DNA of 64,000 nt from Streptomyces paludis. Lineage in GTDB: Bacteria > Actinomycetota > Actinomycetes > Streptomycetales > Streptomycetaceae. The stretch is from NCBI RefSeq assembly GCF_003344965.1, contig NZ_CP031194.1:3100001-3164000 (forward strand), given 5' to 3'. Positions within the stretch are counted from its first letter, which is position 1. The number at the start of each line of letters is the position of its first letter. The notes beneath the pieces are model-generated. The model saw nothing but the letters and a program-made list of their open reading frames with translations. It ran no database searches and was not told the DNA's origin. The position numbers and the translations under genes are program-made. Positions 52,501 through 61,825 of the stretch are shown here, piece after piece.

Positions 52501-52993
52501 CCAGCGGGCCGCCGTCGCGCTCCGGCTTCGTGCGCTTGAGCACCACCGTGGCCCCGCCCGGCGCACCGGGCGCGTCCGACGCACCGGACGCACCGTGCGC
52601 GTCGGCCGACGTCGCGGGCTTGACCAGCCGTACGGGCTTGGCCGGCCGGGTCCCCGTGCTCGGCGCGACCAGCGCCGACACCGGGCCGAGCAGCACCGCC
52701 CCGAACAGCAGCGTCGCGAGGACCCGGACGCCGAACACGGCGGCGACGGCGAACGCCGCGCCCCGGTATCCGTCGCCGAAGGAGCCCTCGGTGACCGCCG
52801 CTTGCAACGACAGCAGCAGAAGCACGAGTACGGCCAGTACGTCGCCGACTCCGCCGGCGAACTGGGCGCCCCACAACCGCCGCAGCGGGGGGAGGCGCAA
52901 CAAGGAGCGTAGGGCGCGTTCTCGTGAGTCCGCGGCAAGTGCGTCGGGGCCGGAGGGGGCGCTCACGACCGTTGGCTGCTCGGCTCGCGTCAT
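49517..52993 (-). CDS. tmk: dTMP kinase fused to an MFS-like membrane domain and coiled coil
   Basis: An 1158-residue protein. Residues about 40-560 form an MFS-like membrane region with 10-12 hydrophobic helices. Residues about 570-775 are the thymidylate kinase: FLVLEGGDGAGKSTQVEALAEW (Walker A), RAKGHEVVVTREPGATPVG, DRYIDSSVAYQGAG (DR(Y/H) motif) and APDRLESEPAEFHQRV (lid). A very long Glu/Arg/Ala coiled coil follows to about 930, then an acidic, Pro-rich tail. It makes dTDP for DNA synthesis. Giant fused Tmk proteins are characteristic of Streptomyces, so this is unusual for bacteria but not for the genus. Confidence 0.95.
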   Translation of the reverse strand: MTRAEQPTVVSAPSGPDALAADSRERALRSLLRLPPLRRLWGAQFAGGVGDVLAVLVLLLLSLQAAVTEGSFGDGYRGAAFAVAAVFGVRVLATLLFGAVLLGPVSALVAPSTGTRPAKPVRLVKPATSADAHGASGASDAPGAPGGATVVLKRTKPERDGGPLDRRWTMIVADVLRLGLLMVAPLWLDWTPGRALPFLLGTVFVLGVAERFWTVAKESAAPALLPAPPLEGAAVRPLPDHLDALRRLTLRTTFLSVPVAAVVLLVATLIGNLLGTGIDWFSLHQAALGSYVAAGLFAASVSTLYFLQLPDGRTPRPRSPIEGLRSPGAGASGDGASGEGREKGRTGAVPLLVLASGAIAGAIAAAVSVSVLQAGDLGGGPVAFALLVLALTGGTALGIRDAAKVLPALSRRRLLALSIAVTGVVLLVMGLVPDTATVLFLALFAGFSAGVVANTGHALLDGEIEEYRKQRVTDHLHAVVRVSVALGVVLAPLVAAAIGPHRLASGTFVFAHDGAAFTLMLVGALLLPLAAVVLAKTDDRSGVPLRSDLRDALRGGADPAQAQAATGFFLVLEGGDGAGKSTQVEALAEWIRAKGHEVVVTREPGATPVGKRLRSILLDVSSAGLSNRAEALLYAADRAEHVDSVVRPALERGAIVISDRYIDSSVAYQGAGRDLSPIEIARISRWATDGLVPHLTVLLDVAPETARERFTEAPDRLESEPAEFHQRVRTGFLTLAAADPTRYLVVDAGQEPQEVTTVVRHRLDQLLPLSEAEIKAREEARRAAIEEARRKAEEEAARKAEEERLERERQAQLAKLRAEEEERKRRELEEAQRREAERQAEEARRRAEEERRKAEEERERREAEERLYEAEQERLRKQAKEEARLRAEAEERRLEKQRKAEEALVRAEEARRRAAEAEAAAAAAAAAASAAAASAASAPSVGLAKPPVASPNEITVPTPVVRKPEKKTVAPDDVTQEVPAVRPENLRPKGAGAGAGAGVGSDAAETTVLPPVRDEPRDKPQDARAADETAVLPAVTDDETAVLPAVRDSGPAGAGPAGSGPADRVPRGFFRDDAPAPSAPPERAVERTAKLPRIDPRAARPARPPERGAERPRRRSDWAEETPLDDLPTLADELFGSRDVIEGGDDDGGEGGGSGRRR

Positions 52994-53060
52994 CCGCCCA
53001 GCCTATCCGGCCCCACCGACAACCCCGCGCCGCGTCCGAACGTACGCGCACCACTGAAGC

Positions 53061-53096
53061 GGTCCGGGGCCCGGCGCGTGAGCCGGACCCCGGACC
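53061..53096. terminator. Hairpin between topA and tmk
   Basis: GGTCCGGGGCCCGGC (53061-53075) pairs with 53082-53096 (14 of 15) around a six-base loop, 52 bases past the topA stop. A second, weaker stem (GTCAGC/GCTGAC) lies between it and topA. Confidence 0.7.
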
Positions 53097-53147
53097 TGTG
53101 GTCGTGTCGTCAGCATCTTTAAAGAGGCTGACGAAAAGACGCTGACA

Positions 53148-56024
53148 CTACTCGCCAGTACGCGAAGCCACCGTCTTCTTCGCGACGGTCGTCTTCGCTG
53201 TCGTCGTCTTCGCGGCGGTCGTCTTCTTCACCGCGGTCTTCTTCGCGGCGCTGGCCGCCGTAGTCGTCTTCTTCGCGGCGGTCTTCTTGACCGCGGTCTT
53301 CTTGGCGGCCGTCGCCGTCTTCTTCGCGGGGGCCTTCTTCGCCGCCTTCTTCGCGGTCTTCTTCGCCGGGCTCTTCGCCCGCTTCTCCGCGAGCAGCTCG
53401 TAACCGCGCTCCGGCGTGATCGCCTCGACGCTGTCGTCGGTCCGCAGCGTCGCGTTCGTCTCGCCGTCCGTGACGTACGGCCCGAAGCGCCCGTCCTTGA
53501 CCACCACCGGACGCTCGCTCACCGGGTCCGTGCCCAGCTCCTTCAGCGGCGGCTTGGCCGCGGCCCGGCCCCGCTGCTTGGGCTGCGCGTAGATCGCCAG
53601 CGCCTCGTCCAGCGTGATGTCGAAGAGCTGGTCCTCGCTCGTCAGCGAGCGCGAATCCGTGCCCTTCTTGAGATACGGGCCGTACCGGCCGTTCTGCGCG
53701 GTGATCTCGACGCCCTCGGCGTCGGCGCCCACCACCCGCGGCAGCGACATCAGCCGGAGCGCGTCGTCGAGCGTGACCGTGTCCAGGCTCATCGACTTGA
53801 AGAGCGAGGCGGTCCGGGGCTTGACCGCGTTCTTGCCGGTCTTCGGCGTGCCGTCCGGAAGGATCTCGGTCACATACGGGCCGTACCGGCCGTCCTTGGC
53901 GACGATCTGGTGGCCGGTCCCCGGGTCGGCGCCCAGCTCGAAGTCGCCGCTGGGCTTGGCGAGCAGCTCCTCGGCGTACTCGACCGTCAGCTCGTCGGGC
54001 GCCAGCTCCTCGGGCACATCGGCGCGCTGGTGGCCCTCCTCGTCCTTCTCGCCACGCTCGACGTACGGGCCGTAACGCCCGACGCGGAGCATGATCCCGT
54101 CGCCGACGGGGAACGAGGAGATCTCCTTGGCGTCGATCGCGCCGAGGTCCGTGACAAGTTCCTTGAGCCCGCCGAGGTGATCGCCGTCACCGTTCCCGGC
54201 GCCGGCGGCGGCGCCCGCGCGGTCGTCGCCCTCGCCGAAGTAGAAGCGCTTCAGCCACGGCACTGCCTGGGCCTCGCCCTGGGCGATCCGGTCGAGGTCG
54301 TCCTCCATCTTGGCCGTGAAGTCGTAGTCGACCAGCCGGCCGAAGTGCGTCTCCAGCAGATTGACCACGGCGAAGGAGAGGAAGGACGGGACGAGCGCCG
54401 TGCCCTTCTTGAAGACATAGCCGCGGTCGAGGATGGTGCCGATGATCGAGGCGTAGGTCGACGGGCGGCCGATCTCGCGCTCTTCCAGCTCCTTGACCAG
54501 CGAGGCTTCGGTGTAGCGGGCCGGCGGCTTGGTGGCGTGGCCGTCGACGGACAGCTCCTCGGAGGTGAGCGCGTCGCCCTCCGCGACCTGCGGCAGCCGC
54601 CGCTCGCGGTCGTCCAGCTCCGCGTTCGGGTCGTCGGCGCCCTCGACATACGCCTTCATGAAGCCGTGGAAGGTGATCGTCTTGCCGGAGGCGGAGAATT
54701 CCGCGTCCCGGCCGTCGCTCGATGTGCCGCCGATGCGGACCGTGACGCTGTTGCCGACCGCGTCCTTCATCTGGGAGGCGACGGTCCGCTTCCAGATCAG
54801 CTCGTACAGCCGGAACTGGTCGCCGGTGAGCCCGGTCTCCGCCGGGGTGCGGAAGCGGTCGCCCGACGGGCGGATCGCCTCGTGCGCCTCCTGCGCGTTC
54901 TTGACCTTGCCGGCGTACGTACGCGGCTTCTCCGGCAGATAGCTCGCCCCGTACAACTGCGTGACCTGCGCCCGGGCCGCCGAGATCGCGGTGTCGGAGA
55001 GGGTCGTGGAGTCCGTACGCATATAGGTGATGAAGCCGTTCTCGTACAGCTTCTGCGCGACCTGCATCGTGGACTTCGCCCCGAAGCCCAGCTTGCGCGA
55101 CGCTTCCTGCTGGAGGGTCGTCGTCCGGAAGGGCGCGTACGGGGAGCGGCGGTACGGCTTGGACTCGACCGAGCGGACGGCGAAGGCGGCGTCCGCCAGG
55201 GCGACGGCCAGCGCCCGCGCGTTCGCCTCGTCGAGGTGGAGCACCTGGTCGGACTTGAGCCGGCCGTCCGGGCCGAAGTCGCGGCCCTGGGCGACGCGCC
55301 GGCCGTCGACCGAGTTCAGCCGGGCGACCAGCGAGGACGGGTCGGAGGGGTCTCCGGCGCGGCCCGTGGAGAACGTGCCGGTCAGGTCCCAGTACTCGGC
55401 GGAGCGGAAGGCGATGCGCTCGCGCTCGCGCTCGACGACGAGCCGGGTGGCGACGGACTGGACCCGGCCCGCGGAGAGGCCGCGCATGACCTTCTTCCAG
55501 AGGACCGGCGAGACCTCGTACCCGTAGAGCCGGTCGAGGATACGGCGGGTCTCCTGGGCGTCGACCATGCGCGTGTTCAGCTCGCGCGGATTGGCGACGG
55601 CGGCCCTGATCGCGTCCTTGGTGATCTCGTGGAAGACCATCCGGTGGACCGGGACCTTGGGCTTCAGGACCTCCTGGAGGTGCCACGCGATGGCTTCGCC
55701 CTCGCGGTCCTCATCGGTGGCGAGGTACAGCTCGTCGGATTCGGCCAGCAGCTCCTTGAGCTTTCTGACCTGCGACTTCTTATCGGCGTTGACGACGTAG
55801 ATCGGCTGGAAGTCGTTCTCGACGTCCACGCCGAGGCGGCGCACCTCACCGGTGTACTTCTCGGGCACCTCGGCGGCGCCGTTGGGAAGGTCACGGATGT
55901 GCCCGACGCTCGCCTCGACGACATAGCCAGGGCCGAGGTAGCCCTTGATCGTCTTCGCCTTGGCAGGCGACTCGACGATGACGAGTCGGCGGCCGCCGTG
56001 TGCGGTCTCGCTGGTCGGGGACAA
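53148..56024 (-). CDS. topA: DNA topoisomerase I
   Basis: A 958-residue type IA topoisomerase. It starts at TTG 56024 (opening SPTSETAHGG), with a GA-rich ribosome-binding region; the frame extends to 56144 but the N-terminal RLVIVESPAKAKTIKGYLG is the usual beginning. The Toprim domain ends with ATDEDREGEAIAWHL. The active-site Tyr is in GFITYMRTDSTTLSDTAI (about residue 330). Several C-terminal Topo_C repeats (GRYGPYVE, GRYGPYVTE, GRYGPYLKKG, GRFGPYVTD) replace zinc fingers. The Lys/Ala-rich tail (KKTAKKAAKKAPAKKTATAA) increases processivity in actinobacterial TopA. It relaxes negative supercoils. Confidence 0.97.
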   Translation of the reverse strand: MSPTSETAHGGRRLVIVESPAKAKTIKGYLGPGYVVEASVGHIRDLPNGAAEVPEKYTGEVRRLGVDVENDFQPIYVVNADKKSQVRKLKELLAESDELYLATDEDREGEAIAWHLQEVLKPKVPVHRMVFHEITKDAIRAAVANPRELNTRMVDAQETRRILDRLYGYEVSPVLWKKVMRGLSAGRVQSVATRLVVERERERIAFRSAEYWDLTGTFSTGRAGDPSDPSSLVARLNSVDGRRVAQGRDFGPDGRLKSDQVLHLDEANARALAVALADAAFAVRSVESKPYRRSPYAPFRTTTLQQEASRKLGFGAKSTMQVAQKLYENGFITYMRTDSTTLSDTAISAARAQVTQLYGASYLPEKPRTYAGKVKNAQEAHEAIRPSGDRFRTPAETGLTGDQFRLYELIWKRTVASQMKDAVGNSVTVRIGGTSSDGRDAEFSASGKTITFHGFMKAYVEGADDPNAELDDRERRLPQVAEGDALTSEELSVDGHATKPPARYTEASLVKELEEREIGRPSTYASIIGTILDRGYVFKKGTALVPSFLSFAVVNLLETHFGRLVDYDFTAKMEDDLDRIAQGEAQAVPWLKRFYFGEGDDRAGAAAGAGNGDGDHLGGLKELVTDLGAIDAKEISSFPVGDGIMLRVGRYGPYVERGEKDEEGHQRADVPEELAPDELTVEYAEELLAKPSGDFELGADPGTGHQIVAKDGRYGPYVTEILPDGTPKTGKNAVKPRTASLFKSMSLDTVTLDDALRLMSLPRVVGADAEGVEITAQNGRYGPYLKKGTDSRSLTSEDQLFDITLDEALAIYAQPKQRGRAAAKPPLKELGTDPVSERPVVVKDGRFGPYVTDGETNATLRTDDSVEAITPERGYELLAEKRAKSPAKKTAKKAAKKAPAKKTATAAKKTAVKKTAAKKTTTAASAAKKTAVKKTTAAKTTTAKTTVAKKTVASRTGE

Positions 56025-56415
56025 CTTCGCTCTTCTCTCCGGTCGACACTCGGTGGGCCCGTACGGGGGGTACGGCAGCGGTACGGCGGGGTCGCGGGGC
56101 GGCCCAGCGGTGACACTGCTTCGCTGCGGAGTGTGACGGTACAACCCGCCCCCGTGTCAAACGGCAAAAGACCGCAACGGCCCCTCGAACGGTAACCCGA
56201 CTCCGGGCGTTCCTGCCGCCCGGACCCCCGGGCCCGTCGCGTCGCACCGGCCGGGCGGTGATTCCGCCGGGGGCCGTACGGACGGCTCGCCGACGGCCGG
56301 CCCCAAACCGTTCCCCGCAGGTCCGGCGCAGGTCCGAGGCCCTGCGGGCGGTGCCGGAAAGGTCGGTTCGATCATGGTCCGGAGGTTCCGGTACAGCTGT
56401 CCGGAAACGCGTGGA
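56025..56415. other. topA upstream region
   Basis: No gene recognised. A TTGACA-like box lies on the minus strand at 56155-56160 in front of topA, but no -10 at normal spacing was seen. The region should hold the topA promoter(s), which in Streptomyces are known to respond to supercoiling. Confidence 0.45.
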
Positions 56416-56613
56416 TCACATACGCCCGAAGCACCAGAGGCCGAGAGCGAGAAAGACCACGCCCGAGAGTGTCGTGAGGGTGATGGCCGCTTTCGGCCGT
56501 ACGCCGAGGGCCACGGGCGCCCGGTGCAGGACACGGGCGCCCGTCCACAGCAGCAGTCCGGCACCGAACAGCACGAAAACCGTTCCCGCGAAGACCGCAG
56601 GGCTGTTCTCCAT
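56416..56613 (-). CDS. Two-helix membrane protein
   Basis: A 65-residue protein from ATG 56613 (MENSPAVFAGTVFVLFGAG). It has two predicted membrane spans (FAGTVFVLFGAGLLLWTGA and AITLTTLSGVVFLALGLWCF) separated by a basic loop. A longer start at 56682 has no support. Small proteins of this type lie near topA in Streptomyces; function unknown. Confidence 0.65.
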   Translation of the reverse strand: MENSPAVFAGTVFVLFGAGLLLWTGARVLHRAPVALGVRPKAAITLTTLSGVVFLALGLWCFGRM

Positions 56614-56808
56614 ACCCGCACCCCGTTCCGTCCGTCCGATCGCCGTCCGGGCGACGGAGGCGACGAAGCCCGAGGCTGACACCCCGGGGCGTCACCGGGA
56701 CGTCACCGGCACGAACTCCGGGTGAACGCCGCACGCGAGTTGCCACGCGGCGGAGAGGACCGAAGAGCGCCGGGCCGGCGGGCCGGGGGCGCCGGACGCC
56801 CCCGGCCG

Positions 56809-58371
56809 CTACGCCGGGTCCAGATCCGGGACCGGTTCCAGGAAGCCCTCCTCCACCAGCAGCCGGATCGCCCGCGGCGTACGGTCGCGCAGCAGCACCG
56901 CGTCATCCCCCGTCAGCTGGGCGATCGCGTCCAGGATCCGCCCGGCGCTCAGGCTCCCGTCGCAGACGCCCGCGAAGCCCGCCCCGACCGTGTCGACCTT
57001 CGTCGCCCTGCGCATGCCCCGGTGCTGACGCAGCACCACATGCTCCGGGTCCTCTGCGCCGGGCAGCCCCACCTGCTCCTGCACGACCTCCGGCGCGAGC
57101 GTGAACCGCCCGGCGAGGAGCGCCGCGTCGTCGTGCGTCCGCAGATAGTCCTGCCGCTCGAAGTGGGCCCGTACGGTCGCGCCGAGGGGCTGTTCCACCG
57201 GGTGCGGCCACTCCTCCACGACGACCGAGGGGCGCTCGGCGGCCGTTTTCCTGAGCGTGATCCAGCCAAAGCCGACCGCTTTGGTCTTGCGGGCCTCGAA
57301 CTCGTCCAGCCAGGCTTCGTACCGCGCGGCGTACGCCTCGGGGTCGCCGTGGTGGTCGCCGCTGTCGCGCAGCCACAACTCGGCGTACTGCGTGATGTCC
57401 TGGACCTCGCGCTGCACGATCCAGGCGTCGCAGCCGCGCGGCACCCACGCGCGCAGCCGGTCCTGCCACTCCTCGCCCTCGACGTGCTGCCAGTTGGCGA
57501 GGAAGTGCGCGAATCCGCCCTCGTTGAGATGCTCCCCCGCGTGCTGGACGAGGGTGCGGCACAGATCGTCCCCGCCCATCCCGCCGTCCCGGTAGGTGAG
57601 CCGGGCGCCGGGCGAGATGACGAACGGCGGGTTGGAGACGATGAGGTCGTACGTCCGGTCCGCGACCGGCTCGAAGAGCGAGCCCGCGCACAGCTCGGCG
57701 GGCGGCGCGTCCGAGAGGGCGAGGGTCAGCCGGGTGAAGCCGAGGGCCCGGGGGTTGAGATCGGTGGCGGTGACGCGGGTGGCGTGCTGGGCGGCATGCA
57801 GCGCCTGGATGCCGGAGCCGGCGCCGAGGTCCAGCGCGCTGGTCACAGGCGTACGGACCGTGAGCCCGGCCAGGGTCGTGGAGGCGCCGCCGACGCCGAG
57901 CACCACCCCCTCGCCGTGGCCGCTCGCGCCGGACGCGCCGCCGACGGCACACCCCAGGTCGGAGACGATGAACCAGTCCTCGCCCTCGGGGCCGCCGTAC
58001 GGCCGTACGTCCACGGTCGCGCGGACCGCGTCCGAGCCCCCGCGCCCGCCAAAGCCCTCACCCCCGTCGTCCCCGTCCCCGTCCCCGTCCCGTACGACCC
58101 AGCCGCCGACCAGCGCCTCGGCCAGCGGGAGCGCCGCCTCGGCGGCGGCGTACGTCACCGGGCGCTGGAGCAGGAAGAGCCGCACAAGCGTTTCGAGCGG
58201 GGTGTCACCCCGGGTGGCGCGCAGCGCGGGCACGGTCTCGCTGCGGGCCAGCGCGGCGTAGGCGGGCGCGCCGAGCAGGTCGAGCAGCCCGTCGGCGGTG
58301 AAGTCCGCGGCGAGCAGGGCCGCGCGGAGCGTGGGCGAATGGTCGGGCACGGGAAGGCTGGTCGTACTCAC
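56809..58371 (-). CDS. SAM-dependent methyltransferase with NPPF motif
   Basis: A 520-residue protein. The N-terminal 130 residues form a winged-helix-like domain. Residues about 170-330 form the class I methyltransferase: ALDLGAGSGIQALHAAQH (motif I), VTATDLNPRALGFTRLTLAL (motif II) and DLIVSNPPFVISPG (NPPF, motif IV). The NPP(F/Y) motif transfers methyl groups to planar amino groups, as in HemK (glutamine) or rRNA adenine methyltransferases. The C-terminal 180 residues are helical and less conserved. It may modify a translation factor or rRNA; specificity is unknown. Confidence 0.85.
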   Translation of the reverse strand: MSTTSLPVPDHSPTLRAALLAADFTADGLLDLLGAPAYAALARSETVPALRATRGDTPLETLVRLFLLQRPVTYAAAEAALPLAEALVGGWVVRDGDGDGDDGGEGFGGRGGSDAVRATVDVRPYGGPEGEDWFIVSDLGCAVGGASGASGHGEGVVLGVGGASTTLAGLTVRTPVTSALDLGAGSGIQALHAAQHATRVTATDLNPRALGFTRLTLALSDAPPAELCAGSLFEPVADRTYDLIVSNPPFVISPGARLTYRDGGMGGDDLCRTLVQHAGEHLNEGGFAHFLANWQHVEGEEWQDRLRAWVPRGCDAWIVQREVQDITQYAELWLRDSGDHHGDPEAYAARYEAWLDEFEARKTKAVGFGWITLRKTAAERPSVVVEEWPHPVEQPLGATVRAHFERQDYLRTHDDAALLAGRFTLAPEVVQEQVGLPGAEDPEHVVLRQHRGMRRATKVDTVGAGFAGVCDGSLSAGRILDAIAQLTGDDAVLLRDRTPRAIRLLVEEGFLEPVPDLDPA

Positions 58372-58404
58372 CCGCCCATTGTGACGGCTCCCACTGACAA
58401 CGGC

Positions 58405-58440
58405 CCGTGGCCCGGCTCCTCGTAAGGGGCCGGGCCACGG
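58405..58440 (+). terminator. Hairpin between the lipoprotein and methyltransferase genes
   Basis: CCGTGGCCCGGCTCC (58405-58419) pairs with 58426-58440 (14 of 15), followed on the plus strand by TTTTCATC. The neighbouring genes are both leftward, so it may instead end the lipoprotein transcript without a T-run. Confidence 0.6.
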
Positions 58441-58469
58441 TTTTCATCGGCGGTTGCCGCCGTCGTCGG

Positions 58470-59066
58470 TCAGGATTCGCTGCCCGCGGCGGTCGGGGCG
58501 GCGGACCCGCCCGTGGCCGAGGGCTTCTGGCAGCCGGGCTGCTTCGCCATGGCCTTGCCCACATCACCGGACTGGAGCTGCCTCAGCGCCTTGTCACCGC
58601 TGTTGCTGAGCTTGTCCAGCTCGTCCGCGACGTCCTTGAGGCCGTCGGCGAACTTCGCCTGGTCCTTGATGTCGAGCGCGTCGACCTTCGTCTTGAGGCC
58701 CGCGTACGCCGTCGAGGTGGCGTTCAGCTCCTTGACCGCCTCCTGCTGCGTCGTCTCGCCCTCCTTGCCGGGCGGGGCGCCGGCGCTGTCGACAGCGGCG
58801 CCCAGCGACCTGTACGCCTCGGAGATGGACTGGAAGGCGGCGGAGTCGGTCCGCTGGACCTCTGCGGGCTTGCTGCTGTCCGAGGTCGCCTGCTGGATGG
58901 ACGTATTGGCGCCCGCGATCTTCGACAGCTGTGGCTGTACCTGATCACAGACCTTCTTGGCCCAGTCGTTCACCTTGCTGTCGCTGTCGTCGCCGCCACT
59001 GCAACCTGACAGCGCCATGAGCAGTACCGCACCGCCGGACAGTGCGGCCACAAGCTTCTTGTTCAC
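58470..59066 (-). CDS. Small secreted lipoprotein
   Basis: A 198-residue protein from GTG 59066. The signal peptide LVAALSGGAVLLMALSGCSG gives the lipobox Cys at about residue 22. The mature part is a helical bundle with regular heptads (VDALDIKDQAKFADGLKDVADELDKL) and a conserved Cys pair (KVCDQVQ and PGCQKP) that may form a disulfide. Family function unknown; likely attached to the outer face of the membrane. Confidence 0.8.
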   Translation of the reverse strand: MNKKLVAALSGGAVLLMALSGCSGGDDSDSKVNDWAKKVCDQVQPQLSKIAGANTSIQQATSDSSKPAEVQRTDSAAFQSISEAYRSLGAAVDSAGAPPGKEGETTQQEAVKELNATSTAYAGLKTKVDALDIKDQAKFADGLKDVADELDKLSNSGDKALRQLQSGDVGKAMAKQPGCQKPSATGGSAAPTAAGSES

Positions 59067-59292
59067 CGGAGGGGTCCCTTCCAAGGCTCTCGGCCCCGGA
59101 ACATACACGCCAAGGGGGTGGCAACCGCGAGGAGAGCGCCCGTTCCGTACGCCATTGCAGCCATTTGCACCAAGGGAGAGACACCTCACGGCCGGCGCGC
59201 GTTCCGCCCGGCGCGAACAGCGGCGGGCGGAACGCGCGCGGTGCAGCCGGAACGCGCGGCCGGCGCGGACCGGGCGTCGGTCCACGCTCCCC

Positions 59293-61593
59293 CTAGTCCA
59301 CGCTCTCCCTCGCGAGCGGGCGCCGCTTGGAGGCGTACACCGCCCCGACGATGACGAGGAGTGCGAGAACGGCCACCAGCGCCCTGACGCCCGCGCCGGC
59401 GGTGGTCCCGTAACTGAAATGGACGATCGCCGGGGCGATGAGCAGGGCCACCAGGTTCATCACCTTGAGCAGCGGGTTGATGGCGGGGCCCGCCGTGTCC
59501 TTGAAGGGGTCGCCGACGGTGTCGCCGATGACCGTGGCGGCGTGGGCGTCGCTGCCCTTGCCGCCGTGGTGACCGTCCTCGACCAGCTTCTTGGCGTTGT
59601 CCCAGGCGCCGCCGGAGTTGGCGAGGAAAACGGCCATCAGGGTCCCGGTGGCGATGGCCCCCGCCAGGAACGAGCCGAGCGCCCCGACGCCGAGGGTGAA
59701 GCCCACCAGGATGGGGGTGAGGACGGCGAGCAGCCCGGGGGTGGCCAGTTCGCGCAGCGCGTCCTTGGTACAGATGTCGACGACACGGCCGTATTCGGGC
59801 TTCTCCGTGTAGTCCATGATGCCGGGGTGCTCGCGGAACTGCCGCCGTACCTCGTAGACCACCGAACCGGCCGACCGCGACACCGCGTTGATGGCCAGTC
59901 CGGAGAAGAGGAAGACGACGGCGGAGCCGAGGATCAGCCCCACCAGGTTGTTGGGCTGGGAGATGTCCATACTGAGCGTCAGCTCGCCCGCCCTGGCGCC
60001 CGCGTCCGCGACCGCCGTGGCGATGGCGTCGCGGTACGAGCCGAAGAGCGCGGCCGCCGCGAGGACGGCCGTGGCGATGGCGATGCCCTTGGTGATGGCC
60101 TTCGTGGTGTTGCCGACCGCGTCGAGTTCGGTGAGCACCTGTGCGCCGGCGCCCGTGACATCGCCGGACATCTCCGCGATGCCCTGGGCGTTGTCGGAGA
60201 CCGGGCCGAAGGTGTCCATGGCGACGATGACGCCGACGGTGGTGAGCAGCCCCGTGCCCGCCAGCGCCACCGCGAAGAGCGCGAGCGTGATCGACGCACC
60301 GCCGAGCAGGAACGCCCCGTACACCGCGAGTCCGATCAGCAGGGCGGTGTAGACGGCCGATTCGAGGCCGATGGCGATACCCGCGAGCACGACGGTGGCG
60401 GGGCCGGTCAGGGCCGAGTCGCCGATGTCCCTGACGGGGCGCCGGGTGGTCTCGGTGAAGTAGCCGGTCAGCTGCTGGATCAGCGCCGCGAGCACGATGC
60501 CGATGGCGACCGCGAGCAGGGCCAGCAACCGGGGGTCGCCGTCGTGATCGAGGATCGCCCGGTCGGTGACACCGTTCAGCTCGGCGTAGGTGGCCGGCAG
60601 ATAGACGTAGGACGCGACGGCCACCAGCACGAGCGAGATCACCGCGGAGAGGAAGAACCCGCGGTTGATGGCGCTCATCCCGCTGCGGTCGGTACGGCGC
60701 GGGGTGACGGCGAAGATGCCGATCATGGCGGTGATCACCCCGATCGCGGGCACGATCAGCGGGAAGGCCAGACCGAAGTCCCCGAACGCCGCCTTGCCCA
60801 GGATGAGCGCGGCGACGAGCGTCACGGCGTACGACTCGAAGAGGTCGGCGGCCATGCCCGCGCAGTCGCCGACGTTGTCGCCCACGTTGTCCGCGATGGT
60901 GGCGGCGTTGCGCGGATCGTCCTCCGGGATGCCCTGTTCGACCTTGCCGACCAGGTCGGCGCCGACATCGGCGGCCTTGGTGAAGATACCGCCGCCGACC
61001 CTCATGAACATGGCGATGAGCGCGGCGCCGAGGCCGAACCCCTCCAGGACCTTGGGGGCGTCGGCGGCGTAGACGAGGACCACGCAGCAGACGCCCAGCA
61101 GTCCGAGGCCGACCGTGATCATGCCCACCACACCGCCCGTGCGGAAGGCGATCTTCATCGCCCGGTGGGAGACCTCCGTCGGATCCTTCGCCGGCTCGCC
61201 CTCGGCCGGAGTCGCCTCCCGCGCGGCGGCGGCGACCCGCACATTGCTCCGTACGGCGAGACGCATGCCGATGTACCCGGTGGCCGCCGAGAAGACCGCA
61301 CCCACCAGGAAGAACAGCGAACGTCCCGCGCGCTGCGACCAGTTGTCCGCCGGTAACAGCATCAGCAGAAAGAAGACCACAACGGCGAATACGCCGACGG
61401 TACGCAACTGCCGTGCCAGATAGGCATTCGCGCCTTCCTGTACAGCGGCCGCGATCTCTTTCATGGAAGCGGTGCCCTCGTCGGCGGCCAGCACCTGGCG
61501 CACCAGCAGTTGAGCGACGAACAGGGCCGCCAGTGCGACGGCCGCGATGACGATCACGATCAGCCGGTTGTCGTCCGTGAGTACCGGAGTCAT
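59293..61593 (-). CDS. hppA: Membrane-bound proton-pumping pyrophosphatase
   Basis: A 766-residue protein with about 16 membrane spans. Diagnostic blocks: [20 protein letters not shown] (pyrophosphate binding), [41 protein letters not shown] and [15 protein letters not shown]. Lys in [11 protein letters not shown], where potassium-dependent enzymes have Ala, marks the K+-independent H+-pumping type. It couples pyrophosphate hydrolysis to proton export. It is encoded alone between the lipoprotein and the bldG locus. Confidence 0.97.
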   Translation of the reverse strand: MTPVLTDDNRLIVIVIAAVALAALFVAQLLVRQVLAADEGTASMKEIAAAVQEGANAYLARQLRTVGVFAVVVFFLLMLLPADNWSQRAGRSLFFLVGAVFSAATGYIGMRLAVRSNVRVAAAAREATPAEGEPAKDPTEVSHRAMKIAFRTGGVVGMITVGLGLLGVCCVVLVYAADAPKVLEGFGLGAALIAMFMRVGGGIFTKAADVGADLVGKVEQGIPEDDPRNAATIADNVGDNVGDCAGMAADLFESYAVTLVAALILGKAAFGDFGLAFPLIVPAIGVITAMIGIFAVTPRRTDRSGMSAINRGFFLSAVISLVLVAVASYVYLPATYAELNGVTDRAILDHDGDPRLLALLAVAIGIVLAALIQQLTGYFTETTRRPVRDIGDSALTGPATVVLAGIAIGLESAVYTALLIGLAVYGAFLLGGASITLALFAVALAGTGLLTTVGVIVAMDTFGPVSDNAQGIAEMSGDVTGAGAQVLTELDAVGNTTKAITKGIAIATAVLAAAALFGSYRDAIATAVADAGARAGELTLSMDISQPNNLVGLILGSAVVFLFSGLAINAVSRSAGSVVYEVRRQFREHPGIMDYTEKPEYGRVVDICTKDALRELATPGLLAVLTPILVGFTLGVGALGSFLAGAIATGTLMAVFLANSGGAWDNAKKLVEDGHHGGKGSDAHAATVIGDTVGDPFKDTAGPAINPLLKVMNLVALLIAPAIVHFSYGTTAGAGVRALVAVLALLVIVGAVYASKRRPLARESVD

Positions 61594-61682
61594 TCGTCCT
61601 CCTTGACGCTCAGCGTTCAGGATGGACGGATTGTAGGGAGCGGAACCTGATCAAAACAGGGCACGCCACAGACGAATTCCGG

Positions 61683-61716
61683 AAAAAAAGAAAGACCCTG
61701 CTCGGCAGGGTCTTTC
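61683..61716 (-). terminator. Intrinsic terminator of the bldG operon
   Basis: GAAAGACCCTGC (61690-61701) pairs perfectly with 61705-61716 around TCG. On the minus strand it is followed by seven T (61683-61689 as A on the plus strand). It lies 110 bases past the anti-sigma gene. Confidence 0.9.
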
Positions 61717-61825
61717 TCAAGAATGAATCACTCATTCAATAGCGGTACGGCGTGATCGCGAAGGCGCGATCAGGACGGCGCCGCCAGGGCGACGCGGCCG
61801 GCGCGACGCGACCGGGGTGGAGCGG

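Noticed and set aside
53200..53380. Repeat array near the topA 3' end
   Set aside because: It encodes the Lys/Ala-rich tail typical of actinobacterial TopA, not a CRISPR or regulatory repeat.
53910..56195. A 761-codon plus-strand frame opposite topA
   Set aside because: Fully explained as the antisense of topA; composition is Val/Gly/Arg-rich without any domain.
58957..61356. A 799-codon plus-strand frame opposite hppA
   Set aside because: Antisense of a well-conserved pyrophosphatase gene; low-complexity His/Glu/Gly-rich content typical of shadows.
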